DNA of 64,000 bases from Parasphingopyxis lamellibrachiae. Lineage in GTDB: Bacteria; Pseudomonadota; Alphaproteobacteria; Sphingomonadales; Sphingomonadaceae. The notes below the pieces were generated by a model that ran no database searches, was not told the DNA's origin, and worked only from the letters and a program-made list of their open reading frames with translations. The stretch's first letter is position 1. Each line of letters opens with the position of its first letter. This document shows, in pieces, positions 54,256 to 63,710 of this stretch. The translations under genes and the position numbers were made by a program. The DNA is taken from contig NZ_QRDP01000004.1 of assembly GCF_003385775.1 (NCBI RefSeq), forward strand, positions 1,039,763-1,103,762. Direction: 5' to 3'.

Positions 54256-54558
54256 CTAGTTAGAATCGCTGGACTTTTTCGTTGTTTTTGAGGCGGATGC
54301 CTTGGACTTCGATGTCGACTTGCCAGCTTCGAGAGCGTCAAGCCGGGCCTTGAGCGCATCGGCGTCGTCACGCGCCGCTGCGGCCATTTCCTTGACGGCT
54401 TCAAATTCTTCCCGGCTCACGAAATCCATTCCGCCGACAAAATCCTTCGCCTTGTCCCGCAACGAGCTTTCCGCTTCCCGGCCGACGCCGGCCAGCGTAC
54501 CTGCTGCGCTGTTCACCATTTTTACGAAATCATCGATCAACTTGTTCTGAGTCTGCAT
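54256..54558 (-). CDS. ubiK: Accessory factor UbiK family protein
   Basis: This 100-residue protein is helical: LIDDFVKMVNSAAGTLAGVG, RDKAKDFVGGMDFVSREEFEAVKEMA and an alanine/acidic coiled stretch that ends in a Ser/Lys-rich tail. The BMFP (formerly DUF526) coiled-coil pattern fits UbiK, an accessory factor for ubiquinone synthesis that forms a membrane-associated complex with UbiJ. The low-complexity Ser/Lys tail is normal for the family. Confidence 0.82.
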   Translation of the reverse strand: MQTQNKLIDDFVKMVNSAAGTLAGVGREAESSLRDKAKDFVGGMDFVSREEFEAVKEMAAAARDDADALKARLDALEAGKSTSKSKASASKTTKKSSDSN

Positions 54559-54593
54559 ATCACCCTCCCGAGTGCACTATTGAACTAACACAG

Positions 54594-55139
54594 CTATATC
54601 TGGGTACTCATTGCACCCACGACAAGGGTCTCTGCATCAGGATTGAGTCGGTCGACCTCATAATTGAGCAATGTCGCAAAACAAATCCATGCGAGATACG
54701 GCACCATCAGCCATGCCGAGATGCGCCGCACACGGCCGAAAACAATGGTGGTGGCCGTTGCCAAGCCAAGCATCACTACAATCCAGAGCAGCGCGAAACT
54801 CACCTGATGCATGCCGAAAAAAATCGGAGACCAGAGGAGATTCACGACCAGCTGGGCAATGAACAGCCCGACCGCCAGACCGCGCCACCGCGATCCACGC
54901 GCCTGAATCACACCGACAAGGGCGAAGGCCATAAGCGCATAGAGAATCGGCCACACAATACCGAAAAGATAGCCGGGTGGCTGGAAGGACGGTTTCTCGA
55001 GGGCCGCATACCATGCGGTTTCGCCGGAACCGGACAATGCCCCCACCAGGGAACCGATCAGCACTATCAACGGTACCAGCACCAGCGCCCAGCGCAAAAA
55101 TGACATGCGCAGCTGCCCTTTGGTAGCGATACCGACCAT
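54594..55139 (-). CDS. tspO: TspO/MBR family protein
   Basis: This 181-residue membrane protein has five helices with the family signatures: WYAALEKPSFQPPGYLFGIVWPILYALM, VVNLLWSPIFFGMHQVSFAL and PYLAWICFATLLNYEVDRLNP. TspO binds porphyrins or cholesterol-like compounds and can control tetrapyrrole metabolism. GGGAG lies about 8 bases before the ATG at 55139; another ATG at 55106 is possible. It lies in line with ubiK and tlyA. Confidence 0.88.
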   Translation of the reverse strand: MVGIATKGQLRMSFLRWALVLVPLIVLIGSLVGALSGSGETAWYAALEKPSFQPPGYLFGIVWPILYALMAFALVGVIQARGSRWRGLAVGLFIAQLVVNLLWSPIFFGMHQVSFALLWIVVMLGLATATTIVFGRVRRISAWLMVPYLAWICFATLLNYEVDRLNPDAETLVVGAMSTQI

Positions 55140-55179
55140 ATTGCGACTCCCGATTAAGGCTTTCCGTTACTCGATAGCG

Positions 55180-55932
55180 TCAACCGGCTGCGCTTTCCAA
55201 CCGTTCTGCTCCGATGAGAAATTCTACATTGCCCCGCGGTCCCGTAATGGGACTTTGTGTGATGCCAATGACGCGCCATCCATTGCCCGCAAGCCAGTCG
55301 CGAACCTCCTGGCAAACCCGCTCGTGAATTGCCGGATCGCGGACGACGCCGCCCTTGCCGACTTCGCCGCGCCCGGCTTCGAACTGCGGTTTTATCAGGG
55401 CGATCAGGCGCGCACCGGGCCGGGCGAACTCGAGCGGGCGCTCCAGCACTTTCGCAAGCGAAATGAAGCTTGCGTCGCAAACAATCATGTCGGCGGCCTC
55501 CGGAATCTGCTCGGCGGTCAAATGCCGGGCATTGGTCTGCTCAAGCACGATCACCCGGTCATCGTCGCGCAATTTCCAGGCCAGCTGATTGGTCCCCGAA
55601 TCAACCGCATAGACGCGGGTAGCGCCTTGGCTCAGCAGCACATCGGTAAAACCGCCGGTCGAAGACCCGACGTCGATCGCGACAACGCCGTCGCCATTCC
55701 AGCCGAAATGGGCAAGGCCATGCGCAAGCTTTATGCCGCCGCGCGACACCCAGGGATGATCGCGGCCGCGCACATCCAGCGGCGCATCTTCCTTGATAGG
55801 CTGGCCCGCCTTCTCCACCCGGACTTCACCCGAGAAAACCTTGCCGGCGAGAACCAGCGCCTGCGCTTTCGAACGGGTGTCGACCAGCCCGCGTGCGACA
55901 AGCGCCTGATCCGCCCGCATCTTTATCGCCAT
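55180..55932 (-). CDS. tlyA: TlyA family rRNA methyltransferase/hemolysin-like protein
   Basis: The protein has 250 residues from the ATG at 55932. An S4 RNA-binding domain (about 1-65: MRADQALVARGLVDTRSKAQALVLAGKVF in pieces) precedes an FtsJ-like methyltransferase with DVRGRDHPWVSRGGIKL, VVAIDVGSSTGGFTDVLLSQG and the KPQFEAGRGEVGKGG catalytic region. TlyA methylates 2'-O positions of rRNA in some bacteria. It is the usual neighbour of dxs; here a plus-strand gene separates the two. Confidence 0.87.
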   Translation of the reverse strand: MAIKMRADQALVARGLVDTRSKAQALVLAGKVFSGEVRVEKAGQPIKEDAPLDVRGRDHPWVSRGGIKLAHGLAHFGWNGDGVVAIDVGSSTGGFTDVLLSQGATRVYAVDSGTNQLAWKLRDDDRVIVLEQTNARHLTAEQIPEAADMIVCDASFISLAKVLERPLEFARPGARLIALIKPQFEAGRGEVGKGGVVRDPAIHERVCQEVRDWLAGNGWRVIGITQSPITGPRGNVEFLIGAERLESAAG

Positions 55933-56020
55933 TTCCGGAGTCCCTGTTCGCTGGCAGCCATTCACAGGCACATAGCATAAAGCATTGCCTGTGCAGCCCA
56001 AATCCGGGCAATGGATTGCC

Positions 56021-56875
56021 ATGAGCTTTCCGGTCGAAACCGACTATCGCCGCTGGCGACAGAAACAGTATCGCTACACGCCCGATGAATTCATGGCACT
56101 GGAACGGCTGCCGTCCGGTCTCTTCATGCTCGACTATGGAGCGGTGGAACTGGCGATGCTCATCAGAAATCGGGGTGCAAGCACAAGTTTCTACGGCTTT
56201 CATGCGGCGCAAAGCCCGCTTACCCGCCAGCCGGTCCCCTATTTCCAGGGGCGAAAAGTCGCACCGAAACGGCTGAACCAGATCCTGATATCCGATCCCT
56301 CGCTCTATCTGCATGACGATGTCCGCGTCGGCTGGTTCCTCGGCAACAAGCACTGCGATCTCCAGACCGAACTGCCCCCCATCATGGACAAGATTGATGC
56401 GTTGATGGGTGCCGAGCGGCGGCTTTTATGGGGCAACAGCGCAGGCGGAACGGCGGCGCTGCGCTATGCTCGAGAACAGGATGTCAGCGTGGTGATGAAC
56501 CCGCAGATCATCCTCACCAATTTCACCTTCGGCCGTGTGCGCCCATGGACGCAGCATGGCTGGGGCATTCCCGACCACGACAATAGCTGGTTCTTTGCCG
56601 AGAAAATCGGCGACCTGCGCAACACGCCGCCCAAGGGGCGTATCGTCTATTGCCAGAATGAGCATGACGACCATGTCGAACTGCAGTTGAAGCCTCTTGC
56701 CGAAACGCTGGGCGTATCAACTGAGCCCGGCGATGATGGGCGGTTCAAGCTGATCTTGGGCGACTGGGGCAAAGGCCATATTCCGCCGCCATCGGAGATT
56801 CAGCAACAGATTGTCGGCGAAGAGGTCGAAAGGATGCTGGGGAAACCGAAAGGCTTCTGGGCGCGGTTTCGCTAA
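56021..56875 (+). CDS. Orphan serine-hydrolase-like protein (GNSAGG nucleophile)
   Basis: This 284-residue protein has the pattern of an alpha/beta hydrolase: a GxSxG-like elbow GNSAGGTAALRYAREQ, later Asp in CQNEHDDHVELQL, and His in GDWGKGHIPPPSEIQQQ, consistent with a Ser-Asp-His triad. Aromatic segments (FGRVRPWTQHGWGIPDHDNSW) stand between them. It matches no family that I can name. It lies between tlyA and dxs, which often sit together in sphingomonads, and reads on the opposite strand. The start at 56021 was chosen because the upstream bases run into the tlyA promoter region. Confidence 0.65.
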   Translation: MSFPVETDYRRWRQKQYRYTPDEFMALERLPSGLFMLDYGAVELAMLIRNRGASTSFYGFHAAQSPLTRQPVPYFQGRKVAPKRLNQILISDPSLYLHDDVRVGWFLGNKHCDLQTELPPIMDKIDALMGAERRLLWGNSAGGTAALRYAREQDVSVVMNPQIILTNFTFGRVRPWTQHGWGIPDHDNSWFFAEKIGDLRNTPPKGRIVYCQNEHDDHVELQLKPLAETLGVSTEPGDDGRFKLILGDWGKGHIPPPSEIQQQIVGEEVERMLGKPKGFWARFR

Positions 56876-56951
56876 CAGATACCAAGCAAGATCTCGGTGC
56901 TTGCCGGGAGCGCGATACTGGAGGAGGCCCTTTCCTGAATTGGGAAAGAAC

Positions 56952-58883
56952 TTAAGCCCGCTCCCCCAATTCCTCCACATTCACACTGTTGTGACGCAAC
57001 GCTTTGAGGGCCGTGTCGACGATACCATCGGCATCGAGCCCCGCCATGGCATATTGTTTCTCCGGCTTGTCCTGATCGATAAATTCATCGGGCATCCGCA
57101 TGGTGCGGACGGTGAGCCCGGCATCGGTCAAGCCGTCATCGCTCGCCATGGTCAGCACATGCGCGCCGAAACCGCCGACACTTGCCTCTTCGATCGTGAT
57201 CGCGACTTCATGGCTGGTCAGCAATTGCCGGATCAGGTCATTGTCGAGCGGTTTGGCGAAGCGCAGATCGGCCACCGTGGTGCTTAGTCCCATCGCATCG
57301 AGACGATCCGCCGCTTTCTTGGCCTCTTCGAGCCGTGCACCCAGCGACAGGATCGCAACTTTGCTGCCATGGCGCACAATCCGGCCCTTGCCGATTTCCA
57401 GCTTTTCAGGCGTATCGGGAATGGCTGCGCCCGTGCCAGCGCCGCGCGGATAGCGAACCGCGATGGGGCCGTCGTCATAATCGGCCATAGTATGGACCAT
57501 GTTGGTCAGCTCCGCCTCGTCGGCGGCGGCCATGACCACGAAGTTCGGCAAAGTCGCGAGATAGGCGATATCGAAACTTCCGGCATGGGTCGAACCGTCG
57601 GCCCCGACGAAACCGGCCCGGTCCATAGCAAAACGGACGGGCAGGTTCTGGATCGCCACATCATGGACGACCTGGTCATAGGCGCGCTGCAGGAAAGTGG
57701 AATAGATGACCACGAACGGCTTCATCCCCTGCGCAGCAAGCCCGGCACCGAAAGTCACCGCATGCTGCTCGGCAATACCAACATCGAAGGAGCGGTCGGG
57801 AAAAGCAGCGCCGAATTTGTCGACACCCGTGCCGCCGGGCATCGCCGCGGTGATTGCGCAAATGCCATCGTCTTTCTCGGCTTCGGCAATCAGGGCGCTG
57901 GCGAAAACATTGGTATAGCTTGGCGGTCCGCCGCCCGGGCCCTTGTCCTGTTTCCCGGTCACGACATCGAACTTGGCGACGCCGTGATATTTGTCTGCGG
58001 ATTGCTCGGCGTGGGAATAGCCTTTGCCTTTTTGCGTCACAACATGGATCAGACACGGCCCCTCGGCCGCATCGCGCACATTTTCGAGCACGGGGATCAA
58101 CTGATTCATGTCATGACCGTCGATCGGGCCGACATAGTAGAAGCCCAGCTCCTCGAACAGCGTACCGCCGGTCACCATGCCGCGTGTATATTCGTCTGCT
58201 TTTTTGGCCGTTGTTTGCAAGCGCTTGGGAAGCCTTTTTGCGACTTTCTTTGCAATATCGCGCAGGCCCAGAAACTCGCGCGACGAGATCAGGCGCGCCA
58301 GATAGCCGGACAGACCGCCAACAGGCGGCGCGATCGACATGTCATTGTCGTTGAGGATGACGACGAGCCGATTGCCCGCGGCTTCGGCATTGTTCATCGC
58401 TTCATAGGCCATGCCCGCGCTCATCGCGCCGTCGCCGATGACCGCGATCGCCTTGCCTGGCTTGTCGGCCAGCATGTTCGCGGTGGCGAAACCCAGCGCT
58501 GCGGAGATCGATGTCGAGCTGTGCGCAGCGCCGAAAGGATCATATTCGCTTTCGGACCGCTTGGTGAAACCCGAAAGCCCTTCGGCCTGGCGCAGTGTGC
58601 GGATGCGATCGCGCCTTCCGGTGACGATCTTGTGTGGGTAGCATTGATGCCCGACATCCCAGACCAGCCGGTCTTCGGGCGTGTTGAAGACATAATGGAT
58701 GGCGGCCGTGAGCTCGACCACGCCGAGCCCTGCCCCCAGATGCCCGCCGGTAACCGAAACCGCGGAGATAACCTCCTCCCGCAGTTCGTCGGCAAATTGG
58801 GTCAATTGTTCGGGATTGAGCTTTCGCAGATCCGCCGGATACTCGACCTGGTCGAGCAGCGGGGTAATGGGGCGATCGGACAT
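56952..58883 (-). CDS. dxs: 1-deoxy-D-xylulose-5-phosphate synthase
   Basis: This 643-residue protein has the transketolase-type layout: TPP-binding [18 protein letters not shown] and [19 protein letters not shown], the pyrimidine domain with [22 protein letters not shown], and the C-terminal domain with [15 protein letters not shown]. It starts the MEP isoprenoid pathway by joining pyruvate and glyceraldehyde-3-phosphate. Length is normal (620-640). It follows zur on the same strand, separated by a hairpin. Confidence 0.95.
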   Translation of the reverse strand: MSDRPITPLLDQVEYPADLRKLNPEQLTQFADELREEVISAVSVTGGHLGAGLGVVELTAAIHYVFNTPEDRLVWDVGHQCYPHKIVTGRRDRIRTLRQAEGLSGFTKRSESEYDPFGAAHSSTSISAALGFATANMLADKPGKAIAVIGDGAMSAGMAYEAMNNAEAAGNRLVVILNDNDMSIAPPVGGLSGYLARLISSREFLGLRDIAKKVAKRLPKRLQTTAKKADEYTRGMVTGGTLFEELGFYYVGPIDGHDMNQLIPVLENVRDAAEGPCLIHVVTQKGKGYSHAEQSADKYHGVAKFDVVTGKQDKGPGGGPPSYTNVFASALIAEAEKDDGICAITAAMPGGTGVDKFGAAFPDRSFDVGIAEQHAVTFGAGLAAQGMKPFVVIYSTFLQRAYDQVVHDVAIQNLPVRFAMDRAGFVGADGSTHAGSFDIAYLATLPNFVVMAAADEAELTNMVHTMADYDDGPIAVRYPRGAGTGAAIPDTPEKLEIGKGRIVRHGSKVAILSLGARLEEAKKAADRLDAMGLSTTVADLRFAKPLDNDLIRQLLTSHEVAITIEEASVGGFGAHVLTMASDDGLTDAGLTVRTMRMPDEFIDQDKPEKQYAMAGLDADGIVDTALKALRHNSVNVEELGERA

Positions 58884-58927
58884 GAGTAACGCAACCTTTC
58901 TCGATTCGCTCTTTTAGGGGCGGGGAA

Positions 58928-58946
58928 AGCCGGAGTCGAACCGGCT
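58928..58946 (-). terminator. Hairpin between zur and dxs
   Basis: On the minus strand AGCCGG-TTCGACT-CCGGCT forms a 6-bp stem with a 7-base loop (58946-58928), followed by TTTCCCC. It may end the zur transcript partially. The loop sequence GGTTCGACTCC matches the consensus of a tRNA T-arm, which may be chance. No other tRNA part was found around it. Confidence 0.45.
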
Positions 58947-58957
58947 GGACACCGGCG

Positions 58958-59422
58958 TCAGCCGCATTCGGAACACAGGCCCCGCACTTCGATCACCGGC
59001 CGTTCAGGATTGAATCCCTGTTGCCGAGCCGCCGCGCGCACACCGTCGGCAAGCTTGTCGTCATCGAGATGGGTCGTTTCGCCACAGCCATCGCATACCA
59101 GGAAGATGCAATCATGCACGCAATCGGGGTGGCGGTTGACGAGATAGGCATTGGCGCTTTCGATCCGCCGCGCAACATTCGCCGTCGTGAACAGATCGAG
59201 GATACGATAGACGCTGTTAGCCGCCACCCGGCGCTCCTGCGCGTTCGATACCGCTTCAGCGATGTCATAGGCGGATGCCGGGCGCTCGAACGTAGCGAGC
59301 GCATCGAACACGGCTGCGCGCATCTTTGTCCATTGCTCGCCGGACCGTTCGAGCGCTATTTGCGCGGCGGACGACAAGGCAGCACCCTCGTGCAGGACAT
59401 GGTTGTGATTGTGAATAGCCAT
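58958..59422 (-). CDS. Fur family regulator, Zur-like
   Basis: This 154-residue protein has a Fur winged helix (RPASAYDIAEAVSNAQERRVAANSVYRIL in pieces) and the C-terminal metal region with a histidine cluster near ANAYLVNRHPDCVHDC, then CDGCGETTHLD and a final CSECG, as in Zur. It is a zinc-responsive repressor by that pattern. It follows the MerC gene by about 80 bp and lies beside a symmetric sequence (59930-59956) that may be its operator. Confidence 0.82.
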   Translation of the reverse strand: MAIHNHNHVLHEGAALSSAAQIALERSGEQWTKMRAAVFDALATFERPASAYDIAEAVSNAQERRVAANSVYRILDLFTTANVARRIESANAYLVNRHPDCVHDCIFLVCDGCGETTHLDDDKLADGVRAAARQQGFNPERPVIEVRGLCSECG

Positions 59423-59504
59423 GGATCAAAAGGTAAGCGCGATGCCGCCGCTTCGCAATCCCCGTACGGCCCGGCTACCCACAACCAGTGCCGGGAGGGC
59501 GGCG

Positions 59505-59873
59505 TCAGGAAAAGGCCCGGCGGTTGAGATCATGGCCGAGCGCGAGAAGCCCAACACCGAGGATCGTATAGAGCAGTTCCATATCGCCATGCGGCAGAGA
59601 CAGGGCGCCCGCCATCGCACCGATCCCAAGCGAGCTGATCGCTACCGGCAGAAGATAGCCATGTTTAAGCGCGCCGCGCCCGATTGCGACAATTCCGAAA
59701 AGGATTGCGAGCACCAGGCCAACCTCATGGACAATCGGATCGAGCAGGACACCGCCGGCCGACGAGGCCAGCGCCAAAATGACGGAAACCGACAGGCAAT
59801 GGACGAGACACAGGCCCGACAGCCCAATGGCCCATCGGTCCAGCACACCATTTTCTGTCGCCAATCGCGGCAT
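59505..59873 (-). CDS. MerC-domain inner membrane protein
   Basis: The protein has 122 residues from the ATG at 59873, with GAAGGA about 10 bases upstream; an earlier ATG at 59906 has no ribosome site. It has four helices with the MerC family pattern LSGLCLVHCLSVSVILAL (cysteine pair), GIVAIGRGALKHGYLLPV, and a C-terminal helix. MerC proteins move mercuric ions in mer operons; relatives without mer genes may carry other metals. It lies upstream of zur in the same operon. Confidence 0.8.
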   Translation of the reverse strand: MPRLATENGVLDRWAIGLSGLCLVHCLSVSVILALASSAGGVLLDPIVHEVGLVLAILFGIVAIGRGALKHGYLLPVAISSLGIGAMAGALSLPHGDMELLYTILGVGLLALGHDLNRRAFS

Positions 59874-59929
59874 TGAGGCAAATTCCTTCTCGCCAGCACG
59901 ACTCATGTCGCCCGGTCATCGACCAGATA

Positions 59930-59956
59930 TGATATTACACGGAAGATACAATATCA
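59930..59956. promoter_or_regulatory. Symmetric AT-rich site between merC-zur and ctaA
   Basis: TGATATT (59930-59936) and AATATCA (59950-59956) are exact inverted copies around a 13-bp centre. AT-rich palindromes of this kind are typical Fur/Zur-type operators, and the site lies in the divergent spacer of the merC-zur operon and the ctaA gene. Zur binding is an inference from position. Confidence 0.45.
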
Positions 59957-60016
59957 CACAACAAGAAAATCCGGGTGTTGGCAATCGGTCGCAGGAGGCA
60001 TATCTCCATCGGCAGC

Positions 60017-61060
60017 ATGACCGGCTCCGCTCCCTCCCCGTCCACATCCGCGCCATACTGGCCCAAGGCCGTCGCCTGGTGGCTGCTCGGTGTCGGCGCG
60101 CTTGTTTTCGTTATGGTCGTTGTCGGCGGTATCACGCGATTGACTGAATCCGGGCTTTCCATGGTGCGCTGGGAACCGATCTCCGGGATAATCCCCCCGC
60201 TCAACGCGGAACAGTGGCAGGCGGAGCTCGACGCCTATCGCGCGACGCCCGAATACATCCAGGTCAATCACGGCATGTCCATGGCGGAATTTCAGGCGAT
60301 TTTCTTCTGGGAGTATCTCCACCGCGTGCTGGGGCGGCTAATCGGCCTCGCTTTCGCCCTGCCCCTTGCCTGGTTCTGGATGAAAAAGGCCATTCCGTCC
60401 GGCTATCATCTGCGGCTGGTTGCACTGCTCGCGCTTGGCGGGCTGCAGGGAGCGATCGGCTGGTGGATGGTGGCAAGTGGCCTCGTCGACAGGCCGGACG
60501 TCAGCCATATCCGGCTCGCCGTGCATCTGATGACAGCATTGCTCATTCTGGGCGGACTGGTCTGGACCGCGCTCGACCTTTTTGCGCTGCACAGGAATGC
60601 GGATGCCAGGCCCGCGCGAATGACAGGCTTTGGCTTGGTGGTGATCCTCATTCTCGCCGTCCAGATCATGCTCGGCGCGTTCACCGCAGGGCTGGAGGCG
60701 GGCTACGCGTTTTCGACCTGGCCGATGATGGGCAGCGAATGGTTCCCGGCCAACACACCGATGCTCGGCGGCTTCTGGCGGAACTTTGTCGACAATCCCA
60801 TCGTCGTCCAGTTCAGCCATCGCTGGTGGGCGGTTGTTACCGTGATCGCGCTTGTCTGGCTGGCGCGCAAGGTGCGCGCGGACAACCGCGTGGCCTCTGT
60901 GGCTATCCACAGCGCCTTCGGCACGCAGTTCCTGCTTGGTATCGCAACCCTGCTGACCGGGGTGAATATCGCCGTCGCCACCGCACACCAGGGCGTCGGC
61001 GCGCTGGTCGTTGTAACGACAGTATGGGGTGTTCATCTGATCGGCCGCCCGCCAGGATGA
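60017..61060 (+). CDS. ctaA: Heme A synthase
   Basis: The protein has 347 residues from the ATG at 60017. It has eight helices with the COX15/CtaA motifs: VVGGITRLTESGLSMVRWEPI, EFQAIFFWEYLHRVLGRLIGL with His, SHIRLAVHLMTALLI and the second His pair in FSHRWWAVVTV and TAHQGVGALVV. It converts heme O to heme A for the aa3 oxidase. An AGGAGG sequence lies 19 bases before this ATG, which is far; an alternative in-frame start could exist nearer. Its stop overlaps cutA (ATGA). Confidence 0.9.
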   Translation: MTGSAPSPSTSAPYWPKAVAWWLLGVGALVFVMVVVGGITRLTESGLSMVRWEPISGIIPPLNAEQWQAELDAYRATPEYIQVNHGMSMAEFQAIFFWEYLHRVLGRLIGLAFALPLAWFWMKKAIPSGYHLRLVALLALGGLQGAIGWWMVASGLVDRPDVSHIRLAVHLMTALLILGGLVWTALDLFALHRNADARPARMTGFGLVVILILAVQIMLGAFTAGLEAGYAFSTWPMMGSEWFPANTPMLGGFWRNFVDNPIVVQFSHRWWAVVTVIALVWLARKVRADNRVASVAIHSAFGTQFLLGIATLLTGVNIAVATAHQGVGALVVVTTVWGVHLIGRPPG

Positions 61061-61383
61061 GCGCGATCGCGACGGTCTATGCGGTATTCGGCTCGCACGA
61101 CGAGGCCGAACGCATCGGCCGGGCCATGATCGACACACGGCTGGCCGCCTGCGTCAACATTCTCGGTCCGGCCCAATCCCTTTATCGCTGGCAAGGCGCT
61201 GTCGAACAGGCGAAAGAGGTTCCGGCTCTGTTCAAGACATCCGCCGGCCTTGCCGAACGGCTGATCGCCGAAATTGCCGCAATGCACAGCTACGATGTGC
61301 CGGCGGTCTGCCAATGGCCGATAGAGCGCGCCGCACCAGGATATCTGGATTGGGTTTTGGCCGAAACGGGAGCCGCCGAGTGA
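61057..61383 (+). CDS. cutA: Divalent cation tolerance protein CutA
   Basis: This 108-residue protein has the CutA1 ferredoxin-like trimer fold: TRLAACVNILGPAQSLYRWQG, EVPALFKTSAGLAERLIAEI and HSYDVPAVCQWPI, close to E. coli CutA. It is linked to copper tolerance. The start overlaps the ctaA stop (ATGA) and its stop overlaps the next start, so three genes are translated as a unit. Confidence 0.92.
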   Translation: MSAIATVYAVFGSHDEAERIGRAMIDTRLAACVNILGPAQSLYRWQGAVEQAKEVPALFKTSAGLAERLIAEIAAMHSYDVPAVCQWPIERAAPGYLDWVLAETGAAE

Positions 61384-62300
61384 CTGCACCCCGCTCGCTT
61401 GCGCTGGCTGCCGGCATCGTGCTGTTCACCGCCCCGACGCCTGCACAGCCTCCGCAGGGCGCCTCAAGCGCCGAAGCGGAAATGCAGGTGATCGAATTCG
61501 CCTTTGCGCCGCCAATCGGAACGATATTGCGATATGAGCAGGTTCGCGCGGGCCTTGTGGACGGGCGTCCTTCAGGAGCGAGGCTCTTCTACGACTATTC
61601 CTTCGAACGACGCGAGGGCGGATATCTGGTCTGGGTGGAACTCACCGGCATCGAGGGGCTGGGCAACGAACAGCGCGCGCGGCTCGCCGAAACAGTCGCG
61701 GCGCCGATGCTGAATATCCGCTATGCTATCGAACTCTCGCCCGATGGCGGCCCCCTCGCTATTCGGAGCGAAGAGGCCGTCTGGGCGGCCACGCTGGATG
61801 GCTTTGCACTCATCGAGTCCGAAATGCGGTCCCGGACCGGTATCGGCGAGGAAGAACGCGCCCAGATGCTGGGGATATTGGCGGCGATCCGGGAACAGGA
61901 TGGCGCACTCCGCCGGAACGGCATGTTGATCGTGATCGACGACCTGATCTCGCTTGCCGGACGCACCATCGCGATCGGCGAAAATCCGCATGAAGACGAT
62001 ATCGCATCTCCGCTCGGCGGAACGGTTCCGTTCACCGGCACGATCTCCGCCGGGCTGGTTGCCGAAGACATGGCCGAGATCGAAATCGCCGGAATCGCCA
62101 ATACTGCTGGGCAGTTCGCGATCCGCGAGCAGGTGCAATATCGGGCCGCTCCATCCAGTGGACTCGTTCACCGCATGGAGCGCTCCCGCGCATTCGAAGC
62201 ACGCGGGGGCGCAGAAACGCAGCCCTATCGCGAGACCGTTACCATCCGCCTGATCGAAGAAATCCCGGCAGGCGACCGGACCAGCACGGGTTCCAATTAG
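61380..62300 (+). CDS. Exported protein of unknown function, last gene of the ctaA-cutA unit
   Basis: The 306-residue protein starts at a GTG (61380) that overlaps the cutA stop (GTGA). It has a signal peptide ([23 protein letters not shown]) and then a beta-rich mature chain with regular short repeats of acidic and aromatic segments ([33 protein letters not shown]). No domain is recognised. The location after ctaA and cutA suggests an envelope role; that is not more than context. Confidence 0.6.
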   Translation: MTAPRSLALAAGIVLFTAPTPAQPPQGASSAEAEMQVIEFAFAPPIGTILRYEQVRAGLVDGRPSGARLFYDYSFERREGGYLVWVELTGIEGLGNEQRARLAETVAAPMLNIRYAIELSPDGGPLAIRSEEAVWAATLDGFALIESEMRSRTGIGEEERAQMLGILAAIREQDGALRRNGMLIVIDDLISLAGRTIAIGENPHEDDIASPLGGTVPFTGTISAGLVAEDMAEIEIAGIANTAGQFAIREQVQYRAAPSSGLVHRMERSRAFEARGGAETQPYRETVTIRLIEEIPAGDRTSTGSN

Positions 62301-62377
62301 GTCGGCATCGGCGCCGCCCAACGAAACAGCTGCCATCTAGTGGTATTATAATACCCTTCTTGAAGGCCGCACTATGC

Positions 62378-62450
62378 TTGACCCAGCGGCGATTTGTCGC
62401 CAATAGGCCCGTCGAAATGCTGCTCCCATGGGGCAGCGTATCTGTTTTTT
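62378..62450 (+). promoter_or_regulatory. rplM promoter and leader hairpin
   Basis: TTGACC (62378-62383) and CAATAG (62401-62406) stand 17 bp apart, a weak sigma70-type pair. In the leader GCTGCTCC (62419-62426) pairs with GGGGCAGC (62430-62437) around a three-base loop with one wobble; six T follow at 62445-62450. This resembles an attenuator before the L13 operon. Ribosomal protein leaders in other bacteria control their operons this way, but here the evidence is the sequence alone. Confidence 0.45.
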
Positions 62451-62491
62451 ACACAAGCCGGGGCACCAAGCCCCTTATGGAGGTTGAGGCC

Positions 62492-62971
62492 ATGAAAGGG
62501 CTCACGAAAACCACCCGCTCGGCCAATAAGTTCGAAGTGGAAAAGAAATGGGTGCTGATCGACGCGGAAGGTCTGATCGTTGGTCGCGCCGCTGCCGAGA
62601 TCGCGAAGATCCTGCGCGGCAAGCACAAGCCGAATTACACACCGCATATCGATTGCGGCGACAATGTTATCGTCATCAATGCCGCCAAAGTGCATTTCAC
62701 CGGCAACAAGACGAGCGACAAGGTGTATTACAAGCATACCGGTTATCCGGGCGGCCTGAAGGAAACCACGCCGGAACGCATTTTCGAGGGCAAGTTCCCC
62801 GAACGCGTTCTTGAGAAAGCCGTCGAACGGATGATCCCGCGCGGCCCGCTTGGTCGCCAGCAGATGCGCAACCTGCGCATCTTCGGAGGCACCGAACATC
62901 CGCACGAGGCCCTCAAGCCAGAGGTCATCGATCTCGCTTCCCGTAATCGCAAGAACAAGGTGGGCGCATAA
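62492..62971 (+). CDS. rplM: 50S ribosomal protein L13
   Basis: The protein has 159 residues from the ATG at 62492, with TTGAGGCC just before and TATGGAGG further up. The L13 signatures are present: [41 protein letters not shown] (in part), [29 protein letters not shown] and [20 protein letters not shown]. The stop overlaps the rpsI start. It begins the standard rplM-rpsI operon. Confidence 0.97.
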   Translation: MKGLTKTTRSANKFEVEKKWVLIDAEGLIVGRAAAEIAKILRGKHKPNYTPHIDCGDNVIVINAAKVHFTGNKTSDKVYYKHTGYPGGLKETTPERIFEGKFPERVLEKAVERMIPRGPLGRQQMRNLRIFGGTEHPHEALKPEVIDLASRNRKNKVGA

Positions 62972-63555
62972 TGTCTGACAAACGCCAATCGCTTTCCGAT
63001 CTCAAAGAGATCACCGAAGCCGCCGCTGCCGAACCGGCAGCGGAAGCAAAGCCGGCTGCTGAAGCAGAAGCACCGGCGGAAGCCGCTGACGAAGCTCCGG
63101 CCGAAACCGTTGAAGAAGCAGCCCCGCCGGTTGAAGAAACCCCGCTCCGCGAGCAGGAAATCGACGATCTGGGCCGCGCTTATGCAACCGGCCGCCGCAA
63201 GGATGCGGTTGCCCGCGTCTGGCTGAAACCCGGCAAAGGCAAGATCACGGTGAATGGCCGCGATCAGTCGACCTATTTCGCTCGCCCCACGCTGCGCCTC
63301 GTCATCAACCAGCCGTTCGATATTTCGGATCGCAAAGGCCAGTATGACATCGTCGCAACCGTTAAGGGCGGCGGGCTTTCCGGCCAGGCCGGCGCCGTGA
63401 AACATGGCATCAGCCAGGCGCTTTCGCGCTACGAGCCGAAGCTGCGCGGTACGATGAAGGCAGCCGGGTTTCTTACCCGCGACAGCCGCGTCGTCGAACG
63501 TAAGAAATATGGCCGGGCCAAAGCGCGCAAGAGCTTCCAGTTCTCGAAACGCTAA
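62971..63555 (+). CDS. rpsI: 30S ribosomal protein S9 with acidic N-terminal extension
   Basis: The protein has 194 residues, of which about 65 form an Ala/Glu/Pro-rich N-terminal extension. The S9 core begins near residue 69: [33 protein letters not shown] (in part), then [22 protein letters not shown] and the basic tail [18 protein letters not shown]. Ordinary S9 is about 130 residues; the extension is common in sphingomonads. It follows rplM with a one-base overlap and is followed by a terminator. Confidence 0.95.
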   Translation: MSDKRQSLSDLKEITEAAAAEPAAEAKPAAEAEAPAEAADEAPAETVEEAAPPVEETPLREQEIDDLGRAYATGRRKDAVARVWLKPGKGKITVNGRDQSTYFARPTLRLVINQPFDISDRKGQYDIVATVKGGGLSGQAGAVKHGISQALSRYEPKLRGTMKAAGFLTRDSRVVERKKYGRAKARKSFQFSKR

Positions 63556-63573
63556 AAGCCGCATATCGGAATC

Positions 63574-63612
63574 TGGCCTCGTCGACACTGCTGTCGGCGG
63601 GGCCATTTTTTT
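63574..63612 (+). terminator. Terminator after rplM-rpsI
   Basis: TGGCC...CGACA-CTGC-TGTCG...GGCCA (63574-63605) forms an interrupted stem followed by a T-run of seven (63606-63612). It lies 19 bases after the rpsI stop, and it marks the end of that operon before the threonine synthase gene. Confidence 0.75.
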
Positions 63613-63710
63613 GCCTGCCGCGTCGCCCCGTCCCCGTGCGATGTCGCGCCGTTCTTTTTTATTCGCACAACAGCGGCTAAAGGCTTCCAAACAGAAATCG
63701 GGACGCAAGC

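Noticed and set aside
57369-58889. A 506-residue plus-strand frame antisense to dxs
   Set aside because: dxs is unmistakable on the other strand; the frame has no family features.
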